Position numbers and translations under genes: made by a program. The notes beneath the pieces were generated by a model. It did not search any database. It was given only the letters and a program-made list of their open reading frames with translations, and was not told the DNA's origin. Below, in pieces: positions 12,560 to 24,349 of a DNA stretch of 64,000 nt. Position 1 is the stretch's first letter; every line of letters begins with the position of its first letter. The stretch is from Amoeboaphelidium protococcarum (Eukaryota; Aphelidiomycota; Aphelidea): NCBI GenBank assembly GCA_023515745.1, contig JALECJ010000256.1, positions 744,001 through 808,000 of the forward strand. Reading direction: 5' to 3'.

Positions 12560-13069
12560 ATGAGCCATAATAAATTTGCTCTGATAATCAAAATTTTAGG
12601 TGATTATTAACACCACGTGGTTCCAAATGCCGACCGCGTACCGCTGTATATTGCTTTGATCTGTTTCAAAAAATGCAATGGCGATTGTCACCTTCTCAGC
12701 AATGATGATATGTTAGCTGAGATTTATCAAAATGGATCAGCGTCATCTCAGAGGTTCTGATATCAGCATCTAGCTTATTATGTGGCGATTTTAAGATTGT
12801 TATTGTAAAGAGATGCGCGAGGTAGATGCAAAAGGAATAGCTTTGCTAAACATTGGTCATGGTACAATGAAAGCAGAGCTGATATGCTGTTAATGAAGAT
12901 AAAGCTTATAAACTACTGTCACTATAAACGGACAAACTTGTACCTCTAGAATAAAGAATCTTTATATTACTTTTTTAGTAAACTTTTATCAAACTTGATA
13001 TTGCCATAGAATAAAGACGGGGTATCATTAAGCAAGATGAGCTTTAAGTTGCAGTAGATCTTCTATTGA
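12560..13069 (+). pseudogene. Possible gene with one in-frame TGA (broken gene or recoded)
   Basis: From ATG 12560 the frame is open for 66 codons to a TGA at 12758-12760, then open in the same frame for another 102 codons to TGA 13067-13069. Both halves look protein-like: first VPLYIALICFKKCNGDCHLL and LSNDDMLAEIYQNG, then YQHLAYYVAILRLLLQRDARG and AKHWSWYNESRADM. The residue at the TGA would fit a Trp codon (TGG to TGA). It could be a recent pseudogene, a recoded codon, or two chance frames, since open frames are long in a genome with one stop codon. No family recognised. Confidence 0.3.
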
Positions 13070-13087
13070 TTGAACACTTACTAAAAC

Positions 13088-13912
13088 TCAAACTTTTGTT
13101 GAGTTTAGGAATATTGAAGCAGGTATGTAGCCACTGCCAACGAGAGCAGGATTTGAGGCAAGGTATGCATTGTTGTAAAGTGCACATGCATAAGCCGCAA
13201 TATCGGATCCATCACGCCAGTTTACTTGCGTCTTATGCTTAATTGCTCTGGTACTCGATGCCCAAATATCACAAGGGCCGCGAACAATCACCTTCACAAC
13301 TCCATTATCATTAATCAGCACTCCCACTTCTTCACCAGAGACATACAAGTACGGCGTCTGAAATATGTTAGTTTGAAAAGTTGTATAGCTAATAGAAGTT
13401 GCCACAAATTGGGAGTCCTAAAAGAATTGAGCGAATACACCAGCAATCGATTGCACGTTATTAGAGTAGTCGAATGACAAAAAGTCTCCACTGCTAGATT
13501 GGCCGTCCGCGCCGTAGTAGTTCAGATACTAGCTTTCTGAAAAGAAGCTCGGTCTAGCAATACTCTAAAACTATCCATAGAGAGGTAATACTTGGGTGTT
13601 GTTAATGATAGTCGCGTCGATTGACGCGTCAAGAACAGCACCAGACGTAAATTCAGCGACAGGAGCCTGTGGATTCTCTATTTCCTGATATCCAGCCGCA
13701 ATTGCAGAGGCATTTTAAACAGTTTTATACATATACAACTCATACTATGAAGGAGGAGATGGAGGGCGATTTACGGGTGGACTAGGCGGGCGGGAAGAAG
13801 TAGCTGCAACAATAGCACCGACGATTCTCTTTTTCAGATGCACCTCTTCAACAGGCGCACCAAGAGCCAGCTTGATTATAGCAAATTACAAAATTATATT
13901 GAGCATCTTCAT
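13088..13912 (-). CDS. Hypothetical secreted protein, 274 aa
   Basis: Frame from ATG 13912 (an alternative ATG lies two codons on) to TGA 13090-13088. A signal peptide (MLNIILQFAIIKLALGAPV) is followed by a Pro/Ser-rich linker (PPSPPVNRPPSPPS) and a Ser/Asn/Tyr-rich beta-like domain (YLNYYGADGQSSSGDFLSFDYS, then YLYVSGEEVGVLINDNGVVK) with few Cys. That composition suits an extracellular or wall-associated protein. The family is not recognised. Codon use matches adjacent genes. Confidence 0.6.
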
Positions 13913-14192
13913 ATCATATATTTTATAGGATACTAAAAGCTTAAAAAGAATAGAGGAGGTCGGTTAATTAATTTCGTATAAATAGCTAAAAGCGTTTTAA
14001 GGGTGACGATCATCACCTGATACGGAGTTGCATCAAAGGTCGCGGTGCAGCATGTTAAAAAATATGAAAAGCTGAATAGAAAATAAACTTTTAACAGATA
14101 ACTATTAGGAAAAATACCAATAACGTTAGCTTTGATTCTACTCAATGCTCCTTCGTAACTGCATCGCCTTCACCTGATCACAATCTGCGGTA

Positions 14193-15638
14193 TCACCAGC
14201 TTTCGTCTTCACTGTCATCAATTTGTTCCCCTTTAATGATCTTCTCCAATTTCGATAGATCCCTGTTGCAACCACGCTGAAACTTTTCAGAACCATCTGT
14301 AATCAAACGCGCATATGCAAAGTCGATAAACATGACTTTACCTGCTTTATCTCTCATTATATTTCTCTCAGCAACATCATTGTGGGCAATACCGTTCTCG
14401 TGGAAGGATTTCAGGGCAGAGCGCAGATGATCTTGTTGTTCAACTATGTCCTAATGAGTTGCCACCTCCAATTGATCAATCATAATGCACTCAATCCAGT
14501 TGTCCAAAGATAAACGCGCATGTAAAGTTGGAAGATATTCGCCCCAGAATTTCTTCAAGCGGAGATAACACTGATGCTCTTTTTCCATTGACATCAAGCG
14601 TGGACCTTTCAATTATACCTGTCCCAATGTCTAACTGTCAACATCGATTTAAGCAGTGGCCGCATCCGGTTCACTTTAATTTGAATTCATTTCATAGGGC
14701 ATCATATCCTTACTCGTGTCAACCATCTTCAAGACAGTATTTAATGGCTGCCGGAATCCAGCTCTTATTACTGAAAACTACTGGCTACCGTCAAATACCG
14801 CATCGAAATACAGGGTGTGCAAGGGAATTTCAATTCTGTTGGCAGGATCAAAGTCCATACTAGTCGGACTAAATGGAGGAGTACTGTACGGAGACGAGTA
14901 CAGGTACTAGTTATTGGAGCATTCGAGATACATAGCAGCTACTGCAGTGATAACATTATAAGGAGTGACCTTATCAACATAAATTGCCCTACTGATCTGC
15001 AACTGGTTTGGCTTTTACTCAAGTGGATCACCTCGTCGCAGAAAAAAGAATTTCTAGTCAGTGCAGATCATCCCATAGCGATGATGATTGACACTCATAT
15101 ATCCGTATTCCTGAGAAATTACGCGTCGCACCTTACTGCACATTTTGTCCTTGTCATCATTTGCAATTGCCACCAGATCATCTCCAACATCCAGAGCCCA
15201 GCTTGTTTTGACCTCGACCGTCATCAACGGCGTCTCTTCCAAATCTTTGTCATCTGTTGGTATGCGATATAATACCAAATCTGGATTTAAGCCGACGTTT
15301 TTCCTTGCGAATCCCAGTTTCACATTCAGTTTCAAAGCTTTAGCTAATTGATTTGCGTTGTGGAAACAGCATTGTAATAGATAATACGTGATTTCCTGTT
15401 CATTTACAGCAGATTCACACCCATCAAGCAATAGGCCGTTGCATTTGAACTGTAGTTTGTCAGCCACAAACTCAATAAACGGATCAATGATGTCTTCATC
15501 AAAGGAGTCCCAACTCGTCAGTTATATTTCATGTAGTACACGAGGATACTTGGGATATGTGGTTGAAGTGGCAGATTAATTGATAGAGCATTGTAATGTA
15601 CCTGGTGGTCGATACGATAATAGATCCTGGATATTCAT
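14193..15638 (-). CDS. PD-(D/E)XK nuclease-like domain fused to a kinase-like domain
   Basis: 481 aa, ATG 15638 to TGA 14195-14193. Residues about 60-190 contain a restriction-endonuclease-like signature: NPDLVLYRI (Asp120) followed by TVEVKTSW (Glu142, Lys144), the D...ExK arrangement of PD-(D/E)XK folds. The C-terminal half has a kinase catalytic-loop motif, GIAHNDVAERNIM (His419, Asp421), and a metal-binding motif FIDFAYA (Asp439, DFA rather than DFG). No clear glycine-rich loop is visible. This pairing resembles Crinkler-type or fungal FunK1-like proteins, whose modules occur in host-interaction effectors and selfish or conflict systems. No N-terminal signal peptide was seen. Domain assignments rest on motifs only. 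Confidence 0.6.
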
Positions 15639-15766
15639 ATCCTGAATATATTAATTTAGATTTTGACGCGTTTTACACCACAGTACTTAGTAAGTAACTC
15701 TGAAAAAAAAACAAATTATAAGGGGCGCGTTTCACTCACCGCTCGCACAATCTTCAAAGCGGCTCG

Positions 15767-18022
15767 ATGCGCTGTCGCCATTTTAATTCATTCTCATTAG
15801 GAAAGCTACTCCGCATCAACAATCAAATCAACATGTTAGATTTTAAAAACTTGGTGTACGACTTTACAGTGTTTCTATTTACTAGAATTATTGGTATTTT
15901 CTTTCGAGAGATAAATAGTAGAGGCTCCCATCTAATTCCAAAAGAAGGTCCGGTCATCTTTGTCATTGCACCTCACGCGAACCAGTTTGTCGATCCATGG
16001 GTGGTTCTGAAGCATTCTCCTAGGCGTATTGGATTTCTGGCTGCGAAGAAGACTTGCGATAGAAAGTATATTGGCAATTTGGCTCGAGCTCTTAATGCTA
16101 TTCCAGTGGCGCGACCTCAAGATTATGCTAAAAAGTGCACAGGTAGGATTTATATGTTGCCCTGTGACAATGTTAGTGGTGATTCTCAAGATGCGGAGGC
16201 AAAGTTGAAGCACGTTTATGGATTGGGTACAAAGTTTACTCAAGAATTGAAACCTTCCGAGTCCATTGTAGTTGACGGTAAGGCTGCGGAAATTGCTGCT
16301 GTTCTAAGTGACACCGAGCTTGAACTGGTACGCCCATTTGACTCGAAGATGGTAGAGAAGCTGCAGAAGTGTTCAATGGTGACTAACAACAATGATGATG
16401 GCCCCAAATCTTCGTCTGGTGGGCTATCCTTTAAAACTATGCCTCATCTTGATCAGAGTCAAGTCTATTCTGCAGTCCACGATCGACTTAACAAGGGTGA
16501 ATGTATTGGTATTTTTCCTGAAGGTGGCAGTCACGATAGAGCTGAGATGCTTCCACTCAAGGCTGGCGTAAGCTCAATGGCTCTAGGTGCAATGGCTGAC
16601 AATGCAGAGCTTGATGTCAAGATTGTGCCATGTGGACTGCATTACTTTCATCCGCATCAGTTCAGATCTCGAGCAGTCATAGAGTTTGGCAAGCCGCTGA
16701 CTGTACCGTCCGACTTGATATCTTTGTACAAAAGCGGTGCATCTAAGGGAGGTGCAGAAGGAAAGAACATAAAGAAGGAGGCTTGCCAGGCTCTGATGTA
16801 GATCATTTACAATAGCCTGAGAAGTGTCACTGTCAATGCCCCATCTTGGGAGGCGTTACAAGTTATTCAAGCCGCAAGACGCCTATACACTTGGTCACCA
16901 TCCGCCACTGCTTCTGATTAGCAGTTATAACAACAGGCCTCTGTGATTACTAGCACCTAGTCTAGTGCTTCCAGTGATATGGAATAGGCGGATTATAACA
17001 TTTATGCTACTGAAAAGAGTATTGAACTGACTGCTCATTAAAAATTGGAATTGACCAGACGATTCGCCGAGGGATATATAAAGATGCAGGATCACCCAGA
17101 GGTGAAGCGTGTATCTAGACAAGTTTTACTTTATAATTAGCAGTTGAAGAATTTGGGTCTGAAAGATCACCAAGTGTCTGACATTGCCTCGCCACTTGTA
17201 TATGCTGGGTATCAGAATGTGCCTATGGATTATGCAGCATTTTATGTTCATCAGGCTCGTCTTTTGATTATCAGATCCGCCAAGTTGGCATTTCTTTCTA
17301 TAATTGCTATGCCAGGTGTACTATTCAATCTGCCAATAGTGTTTGTTGCGGAGTGCATCTCTGCCATCAAAGCTGAGGAAGCATTGGCTGCATCCACTGT
17401 AAAGATTGCTGGAAATGATGTTCTTGCAACTTGGAAGTTGATGGTGGCTCTGGTTATGGTGCCGGCGATTTATGTTCTGTACTCTATTGGGGCTGCTTTG
17501 ATATCCTATTACACCGGCGGACTGTTTCCATTGAGCTCTCCATTTTGGTCCTTTGTATTGACTATGAATGCTCTGCCTTTGATCTCGTATGCTGCAATAA
17601 TTTACGGCGAGAGTGCAGTTGATATCATGAAGTCCATCAAGCCACTCTATCTATCACTGTCATCGCAGAAAGGTCTGAAATAGCTGCTGGAGTTGCGCAG
17701 AATGAGATCCGAGCTTCAGAAGGACATTATCACTTTGGTAGATGAACTTGGACCGACCGTGTTTGGTGACAAATTTGAAAAGAGCCGCCTGTATGGACGT
17801 GTTAAATTACGCAAGCTGATGCTAGTTGAGAATCGCGCCGTTAAGGAGTCGCTAGAGAGTTTCGAGGCTAGTGTGGATAACCTGAGCAAGACACCGGCAA
17901 CTGAGAGTGACCCAGACGATTGGCTGTAGTGGAAAGAGGTGAGTGACAGTGAAGCTGACGATGTGTTCTTTTTCAAGCAGAATATAGCCATGACTTCCAC
18001 TGAAAAGGTACCGCAAAAATGA
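15767..18022 (+). CDS. Glycerol-3-phosphate acyltransferase, fungal SCT1/GPT2 type
   Basis: 751 aa from ATG 15767 to TGA 18020-18022; an ATG at 15833 (729 aa) is an equally plausible start. Acyltransferase motifs are clear: FVIAPHANQFVDPWV (block I), then GIFPEGGSHDR (block III, characteristic of yeast SCT1/GPT2), then KIVPCGLHYFHP. Hydrophobic segments near residues 500-640 (IRSAKLAFLSIIAMPGVLF, WKLMVALVMVPAIYVLY) are membrane helices. The enzyme acylates glycerol-3-phosphate, or DHAP, as the first step of glycerolipid synthesis in the ER. TAA/TAG-encoded Gln cluster in the linker near 16900. Confidence 0.92.
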
Positions 18023-18107
18023 GATCAATTGCAATACAATGTAAATAATACATTACCCGAAATTGTTTCTCCACCAGTTACATAGTGACTCGTAAATGCT
18101 TTAAAGT

Positions 18108-18905
18108 TCAATTAGGAGCAGCCGCGCAAATGGACCGAATGTTCTCATAGAAGGTATGCACCTTTGAAAACAATTGATTAGGCTCAGATTTATCGCGCAG
18201 TGCCTTCTAACTCTGCAGGTAATCAACATTCAACATTTCCATCTCCAGTTCGTGCAGCAGTCCTTGATCACCGGTGACTTGAGTTAAATCCACTTGCACA
18301 TCTCCATAGACGTAAGAGAGACGATCTTTCTAACGAACAGACTCTGCGCGGAGAGAAGATGCATTTTCAGGTAGCTGAGCAGCGTCTTCAGTAGCGACTG
18401 CTATTCTAACATCGAACTAAGAGTATGGTACATGAATATGCATCTGATCAATCTTTTACTTTTTAATAGTCTTAAGCACTTTCCCCGTGGCTTTGTCTTT
18501 GGTCACGCGAACCTTATTGTTGCCTGCGATTTGATACACTTCATCAATCTCTCTCAAGTGCTTGTATTTGACCCGGTGATCATATTTGTCACCGCTATTA
18601 GCATCATCCCCCGCATCAGCGAAAGCCTTCTAAGTCTCAGTGACACGTTTGTTAAGCAATTAATTAAACTATTTATGAAGATCCAGCTGCATATTAGATT
18701 CAAACTTAATGTCCTAGCTCATCTCATCATCCAACACGGCCTCATTCACAATGGGCAACCGCAATCGTTGACGCGTCCGTCTGTCAATCAATACGCCAAA
18801 TCTGGCTTCAATCTCAACATTTGGATAGTCCAAATAGGCGTAAATAAAATCCAAAATGGCTTAAACAACTTGGTCAGCCGGTGAATCCCCTAATATACAC
18901 TTCAT
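18108..18905 (-). CDS. mRNA 5'-triphosphatase, Cet1-type (capping enzyme beta subunit)
   Basis: 265 aa from ATG 18905 to TGA 18110-18108. It carries the metal-dependent tunnel-fold signatures: VEIEARFGVL (the ExExR-like metal-binding strand), KYKHLREIDEVY, VRVTKDKATGKVL, VPYSQFDVRIAVATE, KDRLSYVY, and HELEMEML (the second Glu-x-Glu metal site). Proteins of this type remove the gamma phosphate from the 5' end of nascent RNA before guanylylation. The metal-dependent type is found in fungi and several protist groups, while animals and plants use a cysteine phosphatase. The gene converges on the GPAT gene. It is shorter than yeast Cet1 because the N-terminal extension is missing. Confidence 0.9.
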
Positions 18906-19573
18906 AACACCAAAATGGTTATTATATCTTTCAAAGGCAATTATCGCAACCACTTAAAGCACAAAAGGTAAAAGAATAAGCGTTGAGCACATGGCTGTTT
19001 TAACAAAAGGTATGAATTTGGACTCACAATAGAGAAAGCACTTTGATTGATTGTGTTGGTTCTCTTAGTAAAGAATGTAGTGCTGTTAATCTTGGTATTT
19101 AACCTCAATGAGAAAGAGAGTATTGAATATGCGTCACTATCAGTGATCCGCCTATCATTAGAGGCTTCTCTAACTACATTGTTGCTCGACTAATCAGATT
19201 GCGTAAAATAGCACAACTCAAATTCCAACATATTGTATTGCTTTTATTAAGTTTATCATCAACTGTAATTACTTCATTCCATCCATATATTGCTTTTACA
19301 GTCCTAATTTGTTTTACTAAGTGTTACCAAAATCGCGAGACCACGTTTGTGATCTAAATGTTATCATACCGTGATACGCGTGTATTACCTGAGTGATGCT
19401 ATCTGTCTGCGATTGGCTTGTGTTTTAATATGTGTCACCGTTTGTACACCGTTTGTACCATAATTCGACGGACGAATGCGTACCATTAAAATGGTAATGT
19501 GATTTCGTGTTCTTCTACAACTCAACATTCGAATCGAATATCATACCGCCTGAAGTAAAAAATTATAATCTTA
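18906..19573. promoter_or_regulatory. Intergenic region upstream of repeat-protein gene A
   Basis: It holds the conserved promoter block at 19395-19437 (listed separately) and AT-rich sequence. No further gene is supported. Confidence 0.5.
19395..19437 (+). promoter_or_regulatory. Conserved promoter block, copy A (contains ATTGG)
   Basis: The string GATGCTATCTGTCTGCGATT followed by GGCTTGTGTTTT recurs upstream of all three paralogous repeat-protein genes. Here it lies about 180 bp before the ATG of gene A. It contains ATTGG, an inverted CCAAT box. In this copy the sequence after GTGTTTT has diverged, so the stem-loop seen in copies B and C is lost. Confidence 0.6.
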
Positions 19574-20671
19574 ATGTTCTGCCGTAATATCATATTGGTG
19601 TAAACAATTTATGTATGGCTTTTATGCTGCATTCTGATGCCTGATGCATATCCGGTGCTTGAGCTTGCTCTTGATAATGGAGTTACGCATGTCGAGATGT
19701 TCAAAAGGTAAAACAATAAGGGCGGAAGCCCTTAGCCAAAAAAATCTGCTGCTGGCTCTACACGGAAGCCTGAAGTTGCCAAGTCCCGCCCAGCTGCACC
19801 ACCAAAGAAAGCAGCTGATCAGCCAACGAAGTAGGTGGCCTAGCCTGCCCCAAAAGCTGTCCCTAATACTGCAAGGCCCTCCGCTGATATGAGGGCTGGT
19901 CCATCCATAACAAACCCAGACCCTAAGAAGGCAGTCAGGGATTCTGTTGTTGGTAGACGGCCTGAACAATAGGGTGCACAGTAAGGAGTTTCATCTGATC
20001 CTACTCGTCGAGAGCCGAAATCTCTAACTCCGTAGTAGCAAAAACAACAATCTACTGGTACTGGTAGCGGAAATCTTTAAGGCGGCTTGCCTTAAAGTGA
20101 TGCTAATCGTGGTTTTACCAATTCAGCTCCAGCTGATAATAATGTCATGCGTGGTGGTGCGACAGGAGCGCCTTAAAATGGTCTTGTCGAAGGTCCTGCT
20201 CAAGATGCTCTGCAACAGCAGGTCGGCTCTGGCAGCAGATAACCTGCGCAATAAGGCTCTACGTCGGAAGTAACTCCAGCTACTGAAAAGGCCCCATCTA
20301 CCGTAGGCGATACACCGGGATTAAGAGCGTAAAGTGCACCTGCTCCTGGCCAAGCTAATGCTCCAGACTCCGGAACGCGTCCTGGCATTCCTGGAGGGGA
20401 TGGTATGATGAGATTGAACCACAATGAACTTTAAAGTCTGGGATTTTCAGATAATCAGATTTAAGAAATGAATCGAGGTACAAGAGAAGGTGAGGAACTC
20501 TAGTCAAGTGCAACGATTGCCGGTATCCGTAGATACGGCGCGGATAGGTTCGCAGCGTAGGAGCTTGGCCCTGAGGTGAATGACAGATTCTTGAGTGGTA
20601 AGTAGACTCCAGAAGATCAGTAAAAAATTGATAATATGAAGGCTCGAATGTTTGGAATGAATGGACTATGA
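19574..20671 (+). CDS. Secreted Gln/Ala/Pro-rich repeat protein, paralog A (365 aa)
   Basis: ATG 19574 to TGA 20669-20671. The start was chosen by alignment with paralog B: both begin M-x-x-RNI and run into a hydrophobic segment (VWLLCCILM here), a signal peptide or anchor, then a short PxxELA/DILPSDGAK-like segment ending in KR. A long low-complexity region rich in Lys, Pro, Ala, Gly and Gln follows, with many TAA/TAG codons. Near residues 279-355 is one copy of a roughly 80-aa domain: LNHNELQSLGFSDNQIQEMN, then YGADRFAAQELGPEVNDRF. The domain is not recognised from any known family. This is the most divergent and shortest of the three paralogs. A wall, matrix or adhesive role is inferred from composition only. 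Confidence 0.75.
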
Positions 20672-21384
20672 GTGTTCCGCTCTCTCAGAAGTTGTGAGTA
20701 AGAGGAAAACTTTTAACTTCACGTATCAATGGCGCACAATTTTGACTCGGAAATTAAAGTAATTCTAAAATGCCAATCCAGCCATAAGTCGTTCTGGAAG
20801 AATATTTACGGTATCAAATTTTGGACTAGTTCGAAAATCGGTGATTATAATTTTGATCAAACAGTAACAGTTTTCGTGCAGTTTTTTTTGTTCACATAAA
20901 CTTGATTACATCTCAAAAACTACAGCAATAAGGATATCTGGAGGCAGTTTGACATATATAGAGTTCAGACGGGCTAGCGGGAACTGAGGCACTTCGCGCA
21001 TTGATGTCGTTCGATTTGGGGACCACTTTCATCTAGCTTTAAGCAAAGACGAACAACAATAATAACTAAAACTGACGCGACACCGTGATCTCTCTTAAGA
21101 TGAATCCAAAGCTAAAGCACGGTGCGCCCCACCGCGAGATGCCCCACTGTGCTCGAAGTTATATGCTTTATAACATTATACTATTTTGCATCTGTATGAG
21201 TTTGCTCACACTTTTTTTACGCGTGGCTTGATTTGTGCGATGCTATCTGTCTGCGATTGGCTTGTGTTTTGACACAAGTGTAAGCTGTTGTAACATGCAT
21301 CGAACGCGTATCATTATAAAGATAGTGGGATGTCTTTTGCTTTCTGCTACCACATTCAAATCTATTGTGTTCTGTTTGATCGCA
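20672..21384. other. Intergenic region between paralogs A and B
   Basis: AT-rich with a T8 run near 20882 and the promoter block of paralog B at 21239-21281. No gene is recognised. Confidence 0.4.
21239..21281 (+). promoter_or_regulatory. Conserved promoter block, copy B, with stem-loop
   Basis: Nearly identical to the block upstream of paralogs A and C, about 145 bp before the ATG. It includes ATTGG and a perfect 7-bp stem (CTTGTGT TTTG ACACAAG). An ATGCATCGAACGCGTATCAT segment just downstream is also shared with copy C. Confidence 0.65.
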
Positions 21385-23511
21385 ATGTATTCGCGTAATA
21401 TCTTATTCGTATAAGTGGTTTCTGTTTGGCTTCTATTCTGCATTCTGATGTCCAATCCATATCCAGTGCGAGATATTTTGCCAAGTGATGGAGCTAAGCG
21501 CGTTGATATATTTAAAAGGGAAGCTGGTGCTGGTAAAGGTGGTAGCAAGTCTGGAGCATCCGCTGGTCCTAAAGGTGGGACAGCTGGATCCAATGCGAAA
21601 GCTTCTGGCGCCACTGCAAAGCCTGCAGGTGCTAATTCAAAACCCGAAAAGTCCACTTAACCCAGAGAATCCAAGGCTTCTATTAGTCAAGGCTCACCAG
21701 GCTCTTCTAAGGCAAGCACTTCTGGTCCTCCTTCTAAGTCTAGCGCTAATAGTGGTGAACTTGCAGCTCCTGCAAAATCTAAGGAAGCTGTCAACGGTCC
21801 GAAAAAAGCAAGCACCCCATCTGATACGAAAGCTTCAGATGCTGCCAAAGATTCTGAAAGGCAAAAGATTAGGTAATAAGGTTCCTCTGGACCCACTGCT
21901 CCTCAGGCAGGATCCATGTCTTCGTAGCAGTAATAATAAGCTAGCATGGCTTAAAAAGCGAGTGATTCTGTGTAATCTTAGTCAAGGTAAGCGGATCGCG
22001 GCGTAACTGGCTAAACGGATGCGGCTTAGCGTGGTGCTGTTTCTGGTGCGCCTTAAGGCGGTCCTGTCGATGGAGCTTCTCGAGCAGCTTAACAGTAATA
22101 ACCAGTATCTGATTCATCAGTTTCCTAACAGTCTACTACTCAATAAGGAGTTGGATAACAACCCGTTGGTCAGGGCGGTGCACCTTAAGCACCGTCAGCT
22201 GGTAATCCTACTCCTCCTTCAGGTCCTTCTCAGCCATAGGGTGTAAATGGTCCTTCTGATGCATAGGGAGCTCCGGCCTCTCTGCCAGGTAGTGATTAAC
22301 CTTCAGCAGCTGTTCCTCAGGCTCCTTCTGTTGCTGCACCATAAACTGGTGCACAACCAGCTGCTCCTGCTCCTTAGGCACCTGTTGCTGCACCACAGCC
22401 TGGTGCACAGCCGGCTACTGCTCCGGAAGAGGCTCCACCCGCAGTAGCCCAACAGCCTGCTCCTGCTGGTTAAGACGTGGCCACCACTGGCTAAGCTCCT
22501 ACAGCACAGACTGCCGCTGATAATCCACAAGGAGAAGTAACCGGTCCCGCAGCTATGGATTTTACCTAATCTACAGGAGCTCCTGAGTTATTGATGTTGA
22601 GCAACACTAAATACACTATGTCTGAATAAGGCAAAAATATGCCTAACACTGCTGAATAGTAGAAACTTGCAGCTCAAGCTCCTCCCGACTCAGTAAAAGT
22701 CGAGTACGGTCCGTACAGACTGAGTTAAAGTATGCTCAATGAAATGGGATATAGTCCGGAGGATATGAACAAAATGAATTCAGCTACTCCAGAAGGCTAG
22801 AAGTTGGCAGCAAGTGCTGCTGCTGAGGCTCTTAAGACCTATGGTAGGGATGGATTCGTTGCGTAGTAACTTGGTCCTGCGACGTACAAAAATTTCCAGG
22901 CTGGTACAATGTCATCGGAAGAGAGGTAAAAATTCGATACTCTCAAGTCCTAACTCACGGAAAGGGTGCCTCCACCTCGTCCTGAGATCTCAAGAATTGT
23001 TGCCCCTCCTAGTATTGTAAACTAAAGGAATGCTGAAACTTAAGCTCCTCAGCCTGCAGTAGGATCTCAGAATTTCTTCCAGAATGCCAATCCTGCTGTC
23101 AAGTCAATGGCGGATAATGCATTTCAGATGAATTAAGCTGGCCCATAGTAGGCTCCAGGTGCCGCCCCTCCAGGTCAACCTGCTGCAGGAGCATAACCAA
23201 GCACAATGCCGGCATAAGTTGGGCCATAACGTTTGAATTCTGATATGCTTAAAGATCTTGGCTATTCTCAACAAGAAATGGACAAGATGAATGAATAGAC
23301 TCCTGCTGGTCAGGCTCTGTCTAATAGTGCTACAGCGCATGCAATAAGCGAGTTTGGTGTAAATGGATTTGTAGCTGCTCAGCTCGGACCTGAATTCACA
23401 AACCGATTGACCAACAATCAAATGACAGGTGAAGATCGCAAGGCATTTAATGACATGAAAGCTCAATTGACTCAAGGCGTTGATATGTCGTAGTATTAAG
23501 GTCGACCTTGA
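21385..23511 (+). CDS. Secreted Gln/Ala/Pro/Gly-rich repeat protein, paralog B (708 aa)
   Basis: ATG 21385 to TGA 23509-23511, one frame. An N-terminal hydrophobic segment (VSVWLLFCILM) is followed by YPVRDILPSDGAKRVDIFKR, shared with paralog C. A very long low-complexity domain rich in Gly, Ser, Ala, Pro and Gln comes next, in which a large share of Gln is written TAA or TAG, including consecutive runs. Two copies of an 80-aa domain follow at about residues 445-530 and 617-700; their shared core is MLxxxGYSxxxMxKMN, then GFVAxQLGP. The protein is probably secreted, but its function is unknown. Adhesive or cell-wall proteins have similar composition, though no lectin or anchor motif is seen. 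Confidence 0.8.
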
Positions 23512-23770
23512 TAGTATATCACTGAAATTTGATGTTGAATACTTGAAATATAATTTAAAGATGGATTGATAAATATATCGTATTTGGCAAATCTTGCAAC
23601 ACTGGCAATTCTATGCCATCCCACACGATGACAAAGCGTGATGCTGGATTACTTTCATTCACAATGTTGTTCAGTAGAAATCACTGACATCGACGAAATT
23701 GAAATATACTGCGCCTAAAAACGATGTATAGTTCATATTTACCAAATCTATCAAATAATACCAAATAAAA

Positions 23771-24349
23771 TCACTTCAAAGGCTCATTCAATTTGACACC
23801 GCGAATCTTGGCAGCTTATTCACCCAAGTGCTCCTTGTTCCATTTATGATGCTAACGCAACCACTACCTGTACCCGCTGACACTAGACACTCTCTCGCCA
23901 TAGTAATCAGCAGCCATACGCTCGGAAGTTGTGGCGTCTTTACCGCTTTTGATATTCTTGAGTCCCGATTTGAGCACGTTAGTTGTACCTTCCATGGTGG
24001 TCAAATACGGCGATTATGCGCGTTCAGCACGATAAGTTTTGATCCTGCCAAAGAAATCCTTATCCATCTTGTCATACTACGACACCAGCCGTCTATTCCA
24101 CCATCTCCACAGCGAACTTGATAAAGCTCCACCCAGCTGATACGAGGCGATACCGGCACCGATTGCACCAAACATCACCATGAGCGCCGGATCGATACCC
24201 ACAATAGGAGTCGTTGGATTAAAAGGATATAGTCCCACAACTGCCCCAGTTCCCAATGCAAAGGACGGAATACCCAACATAGGCCTAAATCTATTCCGCT
24301 ACTTTTTCAATCTGAAATACTAATTCCAATTTAATTTTGACGCGTTCAT
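23771..24349 (-). CDS. PAM17: PAM17, mitochondrial presequence translocase motor subunit
   Basis: 192 aa from ATG 24349 to TGA 23773-23771. The N-terminus is basic with no acidic residues (KLNWNQYFRLKKQRNRFRP), suiting a presequence. Two hydrophobic segments follow (IPSFALGTGAVVGLY and GIDPALMVMFGAIGAGIASYQLG). The Pam17-specific tail then appears: MDKDFFGRIKTYRAERA, and later ADYYGERVSSVSGYRQWLR followed by HKWNKE. Pam17 is an inner-membrane protein that helps the TIM23 import motor pull preproteins into the matrix and is known mainly from fungi. The GYRQWLR signature makes the call strong. It converges on repeat-protein gene B. Confidence 0.88.

Noticed and set aside
13933-14145. Hydrophobic minus-strand ORF as a membrane protein
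   Set aside because: It has no ATG start, lies in an AT-rich 3' region, and its hydrophobicity follows from base composition.
18432-18884. Plus-strand ORF of 150 codons
   Set aside because: It is the shadow of the RNA triphosphatase gene on the opposite strand.
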